This document shows, piece after piece, positions 24,254 through 31,933 of a stretch of DNA of 64,000 nt; the first letter of the stretch is position 1, and each line of letters opens with the position of its first letter. The translations under genes and the position numbers were made by a program. A model generated the notes under the pieces. That model was given only the letters and a program-made list of their open reading frames with translations. It was not told the DNA's origin and did no database searches. The stretch is from positions 1,550,001 through 1,614,000 of the forward strand of contig NZ_CP126084.1 of the NCBI RefSeq assembly GCF_030122845.1, written 5' to 3'. The stretch comes from Paenibacillus woosongensis. GTDB lineage: Bacteria > Bacillota > Bacilli > Paenibacillales > Paenibacillaceae.

Positions 24254-25705
24254 ATGTCAGAATTGAAGAAGCTGTTGTTGTTCTCGCATATTTGCAACAA
24301 GAGGAATATTACAGGAGCGGAGAAGCTGCTGCTCTTTCTGGCCACGAGATTATCGCCTTATTTCCAGTGCGTCATCGTTGTTCCCAAAGAAGGCCTGTTA
24401 ACACGGCTAGCCGACAGATGCGGAATAAGAACGATTGTACAGAATATTCCGCTCCTATACGGAATGTGTTTGCCTCATGAAGGTTTAGCGCAGCAAGCCG
24501 ACGATTTGCTGACGGGAGCAGCGTTTAAAGAAACTTCCCGGCTTCTAGCCGCAGAACGGCCGGATTATGTACTAGTTAATACCAGCACCCACGTGGTCCC
24601 GGCAATGGCAGCCAAATCCATGGGTATACCTGTTATTTGGCATATTACCGAAGTGATTGCCAGCAACGAGTATACGGGAACTTCTATTCGAAATATCGAC
24701 CAGTACAGTGACTGGATTGTATGCATTTCGGAATCTGCAGCCGCTCCTTTAAGCGGTTGCTCTGCCGGGAAACTCAGTATCTTATTTCCTTCTTGGTCTT
24801 GGAGCGATTTTAACCCCCATATGTGGCCGCAGCTGCGCGAGCAGCAGAGACAGCAATGGAAAGTGAATTCTGATGATAGGGTGATTGGTTATATATCGTC
24901 CTATTTGATTCCTGAGAAAGGGCCGGATCATTTTATCGAAGCAGCCCTGATACTGGCAGGGCGATATGAGCAGAGCAAATTTGTGATTATCGGCGCTGAA
25001 GCGAACAACTCGTTCTATCTTAAGCTTCGGCAAAGGATCACCGAGTCCCCTTATGCGGAACGGTTCATATTTATCGATTATGTGTCAGATATCGAATCAG
25101 CATTCAGCGCGATGGATGTGGTTATTGTCCCCAGTATGAAGGAGGAAGGCTTCGGCCTAACGGCAATGGAGGCTATGATCATGGAAAAGCCGGTCATTGC
25201 TTATGCATCCGGAGGCCTGGAAGAAATATTACGATTTACAGGAAACCAGCCGTTTCTCGCTCCTGTCGGAGATTATTCCGAGCTTAGCGCAAGAGTATCC
25301 CGGTTCCTTGATGAGCCGGGTTTAATAGAATCCGTCGGCCGCAGCAACCGAATTCAGATTGAAGCCTGCTTCGGTCCTGAGGCTTATGAAGCTAATCTGC
25401 AGGCCATGTTGAACCACATTGGCGGCGGGACTTCTAGTGCGGTCCCTGTGGCAGATCCGCCTTCGCTCCGCCCCGTACGATCGAGTCCAAAGACTCGGCG
25501 CAGGGCTAAAAAGGCCAGGCTGTTGCCTTCTGCGCGAAAACGGCTGCAGAGCATAAAGAGCCGAAAGCTCGTCATGAACCCGAAGCGTCTAAAACAGGGG
25601 CGTAAGGGGAGCAAGGCTCGAGTGAAACCCGGAGCGCGGAGTATACGCTCCATCCGGCGGGTTAGCCCTATGCGAAGAAGAAGAAAAGATAAGAAGAGAC
25701 TGTGA
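24254..25705 (+). CDS. GT4-family glycosyltransferase with long Arg/Lys-rich C-terminal tail
   Basis: A 483-residue GT-B enzyme. The donor-site motif KEEGFGLTAMEAMIMEKPVIAYASGG identifies family 4, and GYISSYLIPEKGPDHFIEAA precedes it. After the catalytic part (~residue 395) comes a tail of about 80 residues packed with Arg and Lys (KTRRRAKKAR, KRLKQGRKGSKAR, ending RRRRKDKKRL) with no hydrophobic content. The same kind of tail occurs at the N-terminus of other cluster enzymes, so the module is portable. The start ATG has AAGGAGAGG upstream. It is followed closely by the sugar-nucleotide cassette. Confidence 0.86.
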   Translation: MSELKKLLLFSHICNKRNITGAEKLLLFLATRLSPYFQCVIVVPKEGLLTRLADRCGIRTIVQNIPLLYGMCLPHEGLAQQADDLLTGAAFKETSRLLAAERPDYVLVNTSTHVVPAMAAKSMGIPVIWHITEVIASNEYTGTSIRNIDQYSDWIVCISESAAAPLSGCSAGKLSILFPSWSWSDFNPHMWPQLREQQRQQWKVNSDDRVIGYISSYLIPEKGPDHFIEAALILAGRYEQSKFVIIGAEANNSFYLKLRQRITESPYAERFIFIDYVSDIESAFSAMDVVIVPSMKEEGFGLTAMEAMIMEKPVIAYASGGLEEILRFTGNQPFLAPVGDYSELSARVSRFLDEPGLIESVGRSNRIQIEACFGPEAYEANLQAMLNHIGGGTSSAVPVADPPSLRPVRSSPKTRRRAKKARLLPSARKRLQSIKSRKLVMNPKRLKQGRKGSKARVKPGARSIRSIRRVSPMRRRRKDKKRL

Positions 25706-25721
25706 ACAGGGAGATGAGAAA

Positions 25722-26816
25722 GTGAAGATAATGACGATCCTCGGAACGCGTCCGGAAATTATTCGCCTCAGCTTGATTATTCCTCTGCTGGATCGTTATG
25801 CCGATAAGCATATACTCGTGCATACCGGGCAAAACTTCAATACCAGTCTTAGTGATATTTTTTTCCAAGAGCTCGGTCTCAGACAGCCGGATTATATTCT
25901 TAATAACCGCAATACTACGCTAGGTCATCAACTGGCGGCCATGTTCTCGCAGATGGAATCGATATTAAGCGCGGAGCGGCCGGATCGGATCCTGCTTCTT
26001 GGTGACACGAACAGTGCGCTGTGCGCCATATTGGCTGAGCGGATGGGTATTCCCGTCGTCCATATGGAGGCAGGGAACCGCTGCTTTGATCTAGAGGTGC
26101 CTGAAGAGAAGAATCGCAAACTAATAGATACGATATCTACAATTAATATGCCTTATACCCCGCAAAGCAAGCAGCATCTCTTAGCGGAGGGGGTTCCGGG
26201 CAGGCGAATTATTTTGACGGGCAATCCGATTTATGAGGTCATGAAGCATTACGAGCCATTCATTGCCAACAGCGATATACTGGATCGGCTAAAGCTCAAG
26301 CACGGCCAGTATTTTCTAGTTACGACGCACCGTGCGGAGAATGTGGATCATCCCGGCCATTTGCAAGAGATCATGGAAGGATTGAACAAAGTAGCCGAGG
26401 CCTATGGCCAGCGTTTGATCTGCAGCATTCATCCCCGAACGAAGTCCCGGATCGACAGCGATCTGAAAATAAGAATGAATCCGTTAGTCGAGTTCCATGA
26501 GCCCTTCGGCTTTTTCGATTTCGTGAAGTTGGAGAGGCATGCCCGCTGCGCTTTAACGGATAGCGGTACCGTACAGGAAGAGTGCTGCATCATGCAAGTG
26601 CCCACGGTTACGATTCGCAGAACAACAGAAAGACCCGAAACCGTAGATTGCGGCAGCAACGTCGTATCCGGACTCGATTCACAGAGAATCGCGGCTGCAG
26701 TGGAGCTGATGATTGGTCTGGATCGGTCCTGGTCTTGTCCCGAAGGATACTTGGAAGAACGAGTCTCGCAAAAAGTTGTTAAATTCGTGTTGGGGGGGAA
26801 GGTGAATGTTCACTAA
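25722..26816 (+). CDS. Non-hydrolysing UDP-N-acetylglucosamine 2-epimerase family (WecB/CapG-like)
   Basis: A 364-residue epimerase. Landmarks are the N-terminal ILGTRPEIIRLSLII, HTGQNFNTSLSD, LLGDTNSALCA, HMEAGNRCFDLEVPEEKNR and the late LTDSGTVQEECCIMQVPTVTIR. The family inverts C2 of UDP-GlcNAc or of UDP-2-acetamido-2,6-dideoxy-hexoses. With the next two genes (CapE-like dehydratase, RmlD-like reductase) it fits a route to UDP-2-acetamido-2,6-dideoxy-L-hexose, such as L-FucNAc or L-QuiNAc. The start is GTG with GGGAGATGAG upstream, and the gene overlaps the next by 11 bases. A plain ManNAc role is an alternative. Confidence 0.86.
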   Translation: MKIMTILGTRPEIIRLSLIIPLLDRYADKHILVHTGQNFNTSLSDIFFQELGLRQPDYILNNRNTTLGHQLAAMFSQMESILSAERPDRILLLGDTNSALCAILAERMGIPVVHMEAGNRCFDLEVPEEKNRKLIDTISTINMPYTPQSKQHLLAEGVPGRRIILTGNPIYEVMKHYEPFIANSDILDRLKLKHGQYFLVTTHRAENVDHPGHLQEIMEGLNKVAEAYGQRLICSIHPRTKSRIDSDLKIRMNPLVEFHEPFGFFDFVKLERHARCALTDSGTVQEECCIMQVPTVTIRRTTERPETVDCGSNVVSGLDSQRIAAAVELMIGLDRSWSCPEGYLEERVSQKVVKFVLGGKVNVH

Positions 26817-27792
26817 TCAAGTCATTCTCGTGACCGGGGGAACCGGGTCGTGGGGGTATGAGCTGGTTAAGCAGCTATTACTTCAGCAGCCGAAGGAAAT
26901 CATCGTATTTTCACGTAACGAGTCTACCCAGGTTGCTATGAGCCGGGCATTTGAGGATCCGCGACTCACGTTCCGTATCGGCGATATTCGTGATAAAGAA
27001 GCCCTTATGGATGCGTGCAAGAATGTGGATATCGTATATCATTTGGCTGCATTGAAGCATGTTCCCGTCTGTGAAGATCAACCTTATGAGGCTTTGAAGA
27101 CGAATGTTGTCGGCACACAGAATGTCATTGAGACAGCAATGGAGAACAAAGTAAAAAAGGTAATCTATATTTCAACGGATAAGGCGGCGAATCCTTCTAA
27201 TTTCTACGGCATGACCAAGGCGATCGGGGAGAAGCTGATCGTGTATGCCAACTTGCTGCAAAGCGATACGAAGTTCGTCTGTGTGCGCGGTGGAAATGTA
27301 CTTGGCACCAATGGCAGTGTAGTTCATTTATTTAAAAGCCAGATTGCCAATAAAAATCATGTACGCATTACAGATTTGAAAATGACGCGTTTCTTTTTCA
27401 CACTTCCGGACGCCATAAGCTTGCTATTCAAGGCTTCTATCGAAAGTATCGGCGGAGAAATCTTCGTTATGTCTATGCCGACCTGCCGCATTGTTGACTT
27501 AGCAGAGGTGCTGATTGAGGCGTCGGGCAAGGAAAATGTGGAGATTATCGAGTCTGGGATCCGCCCTGGCGAGAAAATACACGAGATTCTGATGAGTGAA
27601 TACGAGAGCATGACTACCATAGTGTACGATCGAGAATACTTGGTTATTCTCCCCAATCTGGATATTCCAGAATTAAAGGAGCGATACAGCCAGTACCCTC
27701 TTGTTCCGTTTGAGAGCTTCAGCTCGGAGCACAATTTAATGGATAAAGACGAAATCCGGAATTTATTGATTCGCGGAGGATTCATATCATGA
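26806..27792 (+). CDS. UDP-HexNAc 4,6-dehydratase (CapE/FnlA-like SDR)
   Basis: A 328-residue extended short-chain dehydrogenase: nucleotide loop TGGTGSWG, LAALKHVPVCEDQPYEALKTNV (family hallmark), YISTDKAANPSNFYGMTK with the Tyr-x3-Lys pair, and CVRGGNVLGTNGSV. CapE/FnlA enzymes convert UDP-GlcNAc to a 4-keto-6-deoxy-L-sugar, sometimes with C5 or C3 inversion. It overlaps wecB-like upstream and the RmlD-like gene downstream (ATGA), so the three are cotranslated. A second copy lies at 34001. Confidence 0.88.
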   Translation: MFTNQVILVTGGTGSWGYELVKQLLLQQPKEIIVFSRNESTQVAMSRAFEDPRLTFRIGDIRDKEALMDACKNVDIVYHLAALKHVPVCEDQPYEALKTNVVGTQNVIETAMENKVKKVIYISTDKAANPSNFYGMTKAIGEKLIVYANLLQSDTKFVCVRGGNVLGTNGSVVHLFKSQIANKNHVRITDLKMTRFFFTLPDAISLLFKASIESIGGEIFVMSMPTCRIVDLAEVLIEASGKENVEIIESGIRPGEKIHEILMSEYESMTTIVYDREYLVILPNLDIPELKERYSQYPLVPFESFSSEHNLMDKDEIRNLLIRGGFIS

Positions 27793-28616
27793 AAATACTC
27801 ATTATCGGCGGTAACGGAATGGCAGGTCATGTATTGGTTCGTTATTTCCAGCGGCAGGGGAAGCATCGCGTATTTTATACGACCCGGGACACGAGCGACC
27901 CCGGGTCGCTCATTCTTGATGTGGATGACATTTCAGCAGTAGAACGGGCCGTTCAGCTCGTCAGGCCGGATGTCATCATTAATGCGGTAGGTGTGCTCAA
28001 CCATTTCGCGGCCCAGAATACAATAGCAGCTTACCATATTAACGGATTTCTCCCGCACCGTCTCCGGCGGGCAGCAGACGCGCTGTCTGCCCGGTTAATC
28101 CACATTAGTACGGACTGCGTATTCCTTGGCAGTAAAGGGAAGTACACGGAAAATGATCTGACTGACGGTACATCCACCTATGCAGTCACGAAGGCGCTAG
28201 GTGAGGTTCGGGATGAGGGGCATCTTACGATTCGGACATCGATTATCGGTCCCGAAATACGCGATCAGGGTATTGGCTTGCTGCAGTGGTTCTTAGGCCA
28301 ACAAGGAACAGTAAACGGGTATCGTCGCGTTCTCTGGAACGGAGTGACAACAATTCAATTAGCGAAAGCCATCGATTCTGTGCTGGACTCCTCCTTATCC
28401 GGGCTCGTGCACCTTGCACATCCAGAAACCTTCAACAAGCATGATATGCTGAAGCTATTTCAGGAGATTTGGAATAAGCAGGATGTGAACATCGTTCCTG
28501 TGGATGAGCCGGTCATTGATCGCACATTGGTATCGACTCGGAAGGATGTTCATTTTGCCCTTCCTTCTTTTCGCGGCATGATTGAGGAAATGGCTGACTG
28601 GATGGGAAGAAAATGA
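27789..28616 (+). CDS. RmlD-like sugar-nucleotide reductase
   Basis: A 275-residue SDR: IIGGNGMAGHVLVRYF, NAVGVLNHFA, LIHISTDCVFLGSKGKYTENDLTDGTSTYAVTKALGE, with Tyr-x3-Lys. This resembles RmlD-type 4-ketoreductases. It is shorter than CapF because there is no C-terminal cupin, which points to a plain C4-ketoreductase as in the L-QuiNAc/L-RhaNAc routes (WbvR-like). Between the CapE-like and another SDR gene, with ATGA overlaps on both sides, it most likely reduces the CapE product. Confidence 0.83.
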   Translation: MKILIIGGNGMAGHVLVRYFQRQGKHRVFYTTRDTSDPGSLILDVDDISAVERAVQLVRPDVIINAVGVLNHFAAQNTIAAYHINGFLPHRLRRAADALSARLIHISTDCVFLGSKGKYTENDLTDGTSTYAVTKALGEVRDEGHLTIRTSIIGPEIRDQGIGLLQWFLGQQGTVNGYRRVLWNGVTTIQLAKAIDSVLDSSLSGLVHLAHPETFNKHDMLKLFQEIWNKQDVNIVPVDEPVIDRTLVSTRKDVHFALPSFRGMIEEMADWMGRK

Positions 28617-29548
28617 ATAAGGGCACCGTACTAGTTACCGGAGCCGCCGGATTTACCGGACAGCATGCCTGCAAAAGACTGGCTGAAAAAGGCTATAGAG
28701 TGGCTGCGATTGTTCGATCCCATTCTTCCCTTAAAAAGCTGCCTCTCATAGATCATGTGGATTATCATGTGTGCGATTTGAAAGGGCAGGCAGATATATG
28801 CGAGCTTGTTCAACGCGTATCTCCCCATTATGTACTTCATCTTGCCGGCAAAAATTCTGTTCCTGAATCCTGGGCAAATCCCATCCTCTATATGGAGAGC
28901 AATATATTGGGGACAATACATTTGTTAAACGCCTTGAGGCAGCGGGAGAGAATTCCCATATTAATTGCTGGCTCGCGCCTGAAATTTGACCTGAGTTTCC
29001 CTGTGGAGCCAACTCATCCTTATGGACTAAGTAAATCGATCCAAGAAGTGATCTCCCTGGCATGGGGGGAACTGTTCCATCAACATGTTATATTGGCAGA
29101 GCCTTGCAATCTTGTCGGTCCCGGCCCATCTACCGGCATTTGCTCCCTGCTGGCGGGATATATTGCCGCTCTGGAACGAGGGGAGCCCAGACCGCGTTTC
29201 CGGCTGTCATCAGCCAGCGCAACAAGGGACTTTCTAGATGTCAGAGATGCGGTAGACGCCTATGAATTGCTTCTCCGCCGGGGAAAAGCGGGCACGGTGT
29301 ATCCGGTATGTTCCGGAGTGGAGAGAAGACTTGGTGACGTGTGTCAGAGTTTCATTAATCTGGCTGAGACGGAATGTCCGCTCGAAGAAGATGTCCTTGA
29401 AGCAGCAGCAGAAGGTATGCCCGAAAGGGCTGCCCTTATACAGCCCGAGCTGCTGAACAGGATGGGGTGGAGTACGGCAATCCCCTGGGGAACCTCGGTA
29501 AGCGATATTTTGGAATATTATCGAAGGGAGGAAGCGGATGATTTATGA
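28613..29548 (+). CDS. NAD(P)-dependent nucleotide-sugar epimerase/reductase (SDR)
   Basis: A 311-residue extended SDR: VTGAAGFTGQHACKRL, HLAGKNSVPESWANPILYMESN, HPYGLSKSIQEV (Tyr-x3-Lys) and EPCNLVGPGPSTGICS. It is most like GDP-6-deoxy-4-keto-mannose reductases and related epimerases (GalE/RMD group). The exact substrate cannot be read from sequence, and it may act on the same UDP-sugar as its neighbours. The usual catalytic Ser/Thr seems to be the Ser in IAGSRLKF. It is coupled by ATGA to the genes on both sides. Confidence 0.8.
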   Translation: MNKGTVLVTGAAGFTGQHACKRLAEKGYRVAAIVRSHSSLKKLPLIDHVDYHVCDLKGQADICELVQRVSPHYVLHLAGKNSVPESWANPILYMESNILGTIHLLNALRQRERIPILIAGSRLKFDLSFPVEPTHPYGLSKSIQEVISLAWGELFHQHVILAEPCNLVGPGPSTGICSLLAGYIAALERGEPRPRFRLSSASATRDFLDVRDAVDAYELLLRRGKAGTVYPVCSGVERRLGDVCQSFINLAETECPLEEDVLEAAAEGMPERAALIQPELLNRMGWSTAIPWGTSVSDILEYYRREEADDL

Positions 29549-30264
29549 GTGCAAAGGTCAGCATTATCATTCCTTTCTATAACTGTCCTTATATAGAGCA
29601 GGCGGTATCAAGCGCTCTGGGTCAGACTTATTCCAATATTGAAATCATTGTGGTGGACGACGGCTCTACTTCCTATGCGGAGCTGCTCGCGCCTTACAGG
29701 CATCGTATTCATTATTTGGGCAAGCAAAACGGGGGCACGGCTACTGCACTAAACCATGGAATACGCCATGCTTCGGGAGACTATATCGCTTGGTTAAGCT
29801 CGGATGACATATTTTATCCCGAGAAGATCAGCATACAGCTTCATGAAATGCTGCGGCACAAAGCGGTCATTTCCCACACGAATTTCAATTATATCGATGA
29901 GAGTGGAACAGTGACCCAATTTGGGGCAGGCGCTTTGCCCATGACCCGCCGAGAACTGCTGGAGACATTGACCCGCGGTAATCCTATCAACGGCTGTACC
30001 GTGATGATCAAGCGCAGCTTGCTTAAGCGGGTAGGACTCTTCGATGAGAGACTCCCTTACACCCATGATTATGATTTATGGTGCCGAATTTTGTTGGCGG
30101 GATACTCATTTCACTATGTGAACCAGCCCTTAATTGCTTATCGCCGCCATCCCGGGATGGGAACGATCCGTCATGAATCTTCCATCGTACAAGAAATTGC
30201 TTCCGTACGCTCCAGATACAGAAAGCCTTTCCATCGCCTGATACACCGCCATCGGGATGTATGA
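29545..30264 (+). CDS. GT2-family glycosyltransferase
   Basis: A 239-residue GT-A enzyme: VSIIIPFYNCPYIEQAV, VVDDGSTSYAEL, NGGTATALNHGIRHASGDYIAWLSSDDIFYPEKI (the SDD metal motif) and YTHDYDLWCRILLAG. It is short, without accessory domains or the basic tail. Being last in the five-gene coupled cassette (25722-30264), it is the best candidate for the enzyme that transfers the 6-deoxy-HexNAc made by those genes. The start ATG overlaps the upstream TGA. Confidence 0.86.
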   Translation: MSAKVSIIIPFYNCPYIEQAVSSALGQTYSNIEIIVVDDGSTSYAELLAPYRHRIHYLGKQNGGTATALNHGIRHASGDYIAWLSSDDIFYPEKISIQLHEMLRHKAVISHTNFNYIDESGTVTQFGAGALPMTRRELLETLTRGNPINGCTVMIKRSLLKRVGLFDERLPYTHDYDLWCRILLAGYSFHYVNQPLIAYRRHPGMGTIRHESSIVQEIASVRSRYRKPFHRLIHRHRDV

Positions 30265-30360
30265 GATAGATCGGGCTGCAATACTCATAGTTTATCGTTT
30301 AAAGGCTCGATTTAAGCATATGCCTTATGTTAACTGTCCAAGCGACGTCGAACGAACGAG

Positions 30361-30369
30361 CATATAGTA
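30361..30369 (+). promoter_or_regulatory. Sigma-K-like -10 element
   Basis: CATATAGTA matches CATANNNTA exactly. It lies 34 bases before the start of the next small gene. The nearest AC dinucleotide upstream is 14 bases away, slightly short of the typical spacing, so the call is tentative. Confidence 0.45.
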
Positions 30370-30403
30370 TTGTAACTTTTAAATTTTCAGGAGGTGACTC
30401 GTT

Positions 30404-30811
30404 TTGGGAACTTTCTTGGATGCAAGAACATCCGTTAATTCAAATCGGCCGGGGTTTCCTGGAACTCCGCTGTCCTCATCGCCGGAGCTATTTGGCATCA
30501 TAGGGCTGCAAACACAAAACGTCCCTAATCCGATCGTTATCCTGCATGGTTCCATAGGAATTCTCGGGGACATCGGTGATGTAGTAACGATTGAAATTGT
30601 ACGCGGGGCGACGTACGCTCCCCAGAATGTCATCTATAGAATTGAAAATGTGGTCAGCGAATCTACAGATACCCAACTGACGAACTTTGTGGCTGCTGAT
30701 ATTAATGCGCCGGCTGCACCGGAAACCATATATAGCAGCTACGTTTCCGGCATCTCGACATCGGTTCGAAACGGCCCCGAATCATTCGTCGGCATGGCGT
30801 CAACCCCTTAA
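30404..30811 (+). CDS. Putative spore-surface structural protein (glycan acceptor candidate)
   Basis: A 135-residue protein starting at TTG 30404, with a strong AGGAGGTGACTCG upstream. The N-terminus is Pro/Ser/Asn-rich (SVNSNRPGFPGTPLSSSPE). The rest alternates short hydrophobic strands (IVILHGSIGILG, VVTIEIVRG, NVIYRIENVV, TIYSSYVSGIST), suggesting a beta-sandwich like the jelly-roll exosporium proteins of Bacillus. It has no Cys, no signal peptide and no membrane segment. It stands alone between a promoter-like element and a terminator, amid glycosyltransferases. It could be a coat or crust protein that receives the glycan. I do not recognise the exact family. Confidence 0.6.
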   Translation: MGTFLDARTSVNSNRPGFPGTPLSSSPELFGIIGLQTQNVPNPIVILHGSIGILGDIGDVVTIEIVRGATYAPQNVIYRIENVVSESTDTQLTNFVAADINAPAAPETIYSSYVSGISTSVRNGPESFVGMASTP

Positions 30812-30824
30812 TACTGTTCTTGTA

Positions 30825-30868
30825 CGAAAGCTTGTCAGTTAAATCAGGCAGGCTTTCGAGCTTTTTCT
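30825..30868 (+). terminator. Intrinsic terminator
   Basis: CGAAAGCTTG pairs with CAGGCTTTCG around a loop, followed by AGCTTTTTCTT. It ends the small structural-protein gene. Confidence 0.7.
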
Positions 30869-30907
30869 TGAAAAATCTTGAATGCCGCCTCGGAAAGGAT
30901 GAGGCTA

Positions 30908-31840
30908 ATGGAGCGGCTTAAAATATTATTTATTACGAAAGATTTCAGCCAGTATTTAGAGAGGAATTTTCATTATTTGCAGTTGGAGCTGGCGAAGCAT
31001 GCTGATCTGGCGCTTTGCCACGAGGGAGGCAGGCTGGACGAGATTCTGCAACGGATACCGTTTACCCCTGATTTTATCCTGTTGAACGATATGTTTCATT
31101 CGACGCATTGTCCTCCGGTAGAAGGGGTATTCGATCTGCAAATCCCTTGGGGAATGATTATGCACGACCTCCATGGACATGTTGACAAGCGAAGGGAGTT
31201 TCTGGCTAACAGGCCGGAGAATATCTTTACAATTTACCGCAGCGCTTTCCGCAAAAGATATCCCGAATATGAGGGGAAATTACACTGGCTGCCCCATTTT
31301 GCCGAACCTACCGTATTTCAAAACTATAATCAGCCCAAGGATATTGATATTTTGCTCATGGGAGCCATCAACCGGCGAATATATCCGCTGCGTCATTTAA
31401 TGAAGAATACGTATATGAGAAGGCCGGGCTTTGTCTTTCATAAGCACCCGGGGTATGTCAATTTCGAATCCGATCAACAAGTGCTGGTCGCTCAAAAGTT
31501 TGCCATAGAAGCCAACCGGGCAAAAATCTTTCTGACATGCGATTCTATTTATAAATACTCTTTGCGCAAATACTTCGAAGTGCTGGCCAGTTATACGCTA
31601 TTAATGGCTCCGCCGAACGAGGATTTGAGAGACTTGGGATTTAGGCCGGGAGAACATTTCGTTGCGATTTCAGAGCGTGATTATGAAGAGAAGGTAGAGT
31701 TCTATTTAAGGCCGGAGAATGATGCCCTGCGTGAGCAAATAACGAGACAAGGTTACGAATTTATTCATGAGAAGCATACGACGGCAGTCCGTGCGCAAAA
31801 ACTTCTTGCAATTATTCAGAATATAGTGAAAAACAGATGA
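30908..31840 (+). CDS. CgeB-like glycosyltransferase (3), no docking tail
   Basis: A protein of 310 residues from ATG 30908 (GGAAAGG nine bases upstream; the in-frame ATG 30899 abuts that site). Features are LKILFITKDFSQYLERNF, IPWGMIMHDLHGH, LHWLPHFAEPTVFQNYNQPKDIDILLMGA and LRKYFEVLASYTLLMAPPNEDL, which match the donor half of CgeB-type GT-B glycosyltransferases. Unlike the two CgeB-like enzymes upstream it lacks the aromatic-x-x-Gly repeat. It directly follows the putative surface protein and may act on it. Confidence 0.78.
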   Translation: MERLKILFITKDFSQYLERNFHYLQLELAKHADLALCHEGGRLDEILQRIPFTPDFILLNDMFHSTHCPPVEGVFDLQIPWGMIMHDLHGHVDKRREFLANRPENIFTIYRSAFRKRYPEYEGKLHWLPHFAEPTVFQNYNQPKDIDILLMGAINRRIYPLRHLMKNTYMRRPGFVFHKHPGYVNFESDQQVLVAQKFAIEANRAKIFLTCDSIYKYSLRKYFEVLASYTLLMAPPNEDLRDLGFRPGEHFVAISERDYEEKVEFYLRPENDALREQITRQGYEFIHEKHTTAVRAQKLLAIIQNIVKNR

Positions 31841-31893
31841 AAATTTAGTCTCGTAACTAAAGCCAGAAGTCCAAGCTAATGCAATTCTTCCTT

Positions 31894-31902
31894 CATATAT
31901 TA
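31894..31902 (+). promoter_or_regulatory. Sigma-K-like -10 element
   Basis: CATATATTA is a full match to CATANNNTA, 32 bases before the dehydrogenase start. No clear AC is present at the -35 distance. Confidence 0.4.
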
Positions 31903-31933
31903 CTCTAGCAGTATTAGAGAAGGAGGGCTGAAA

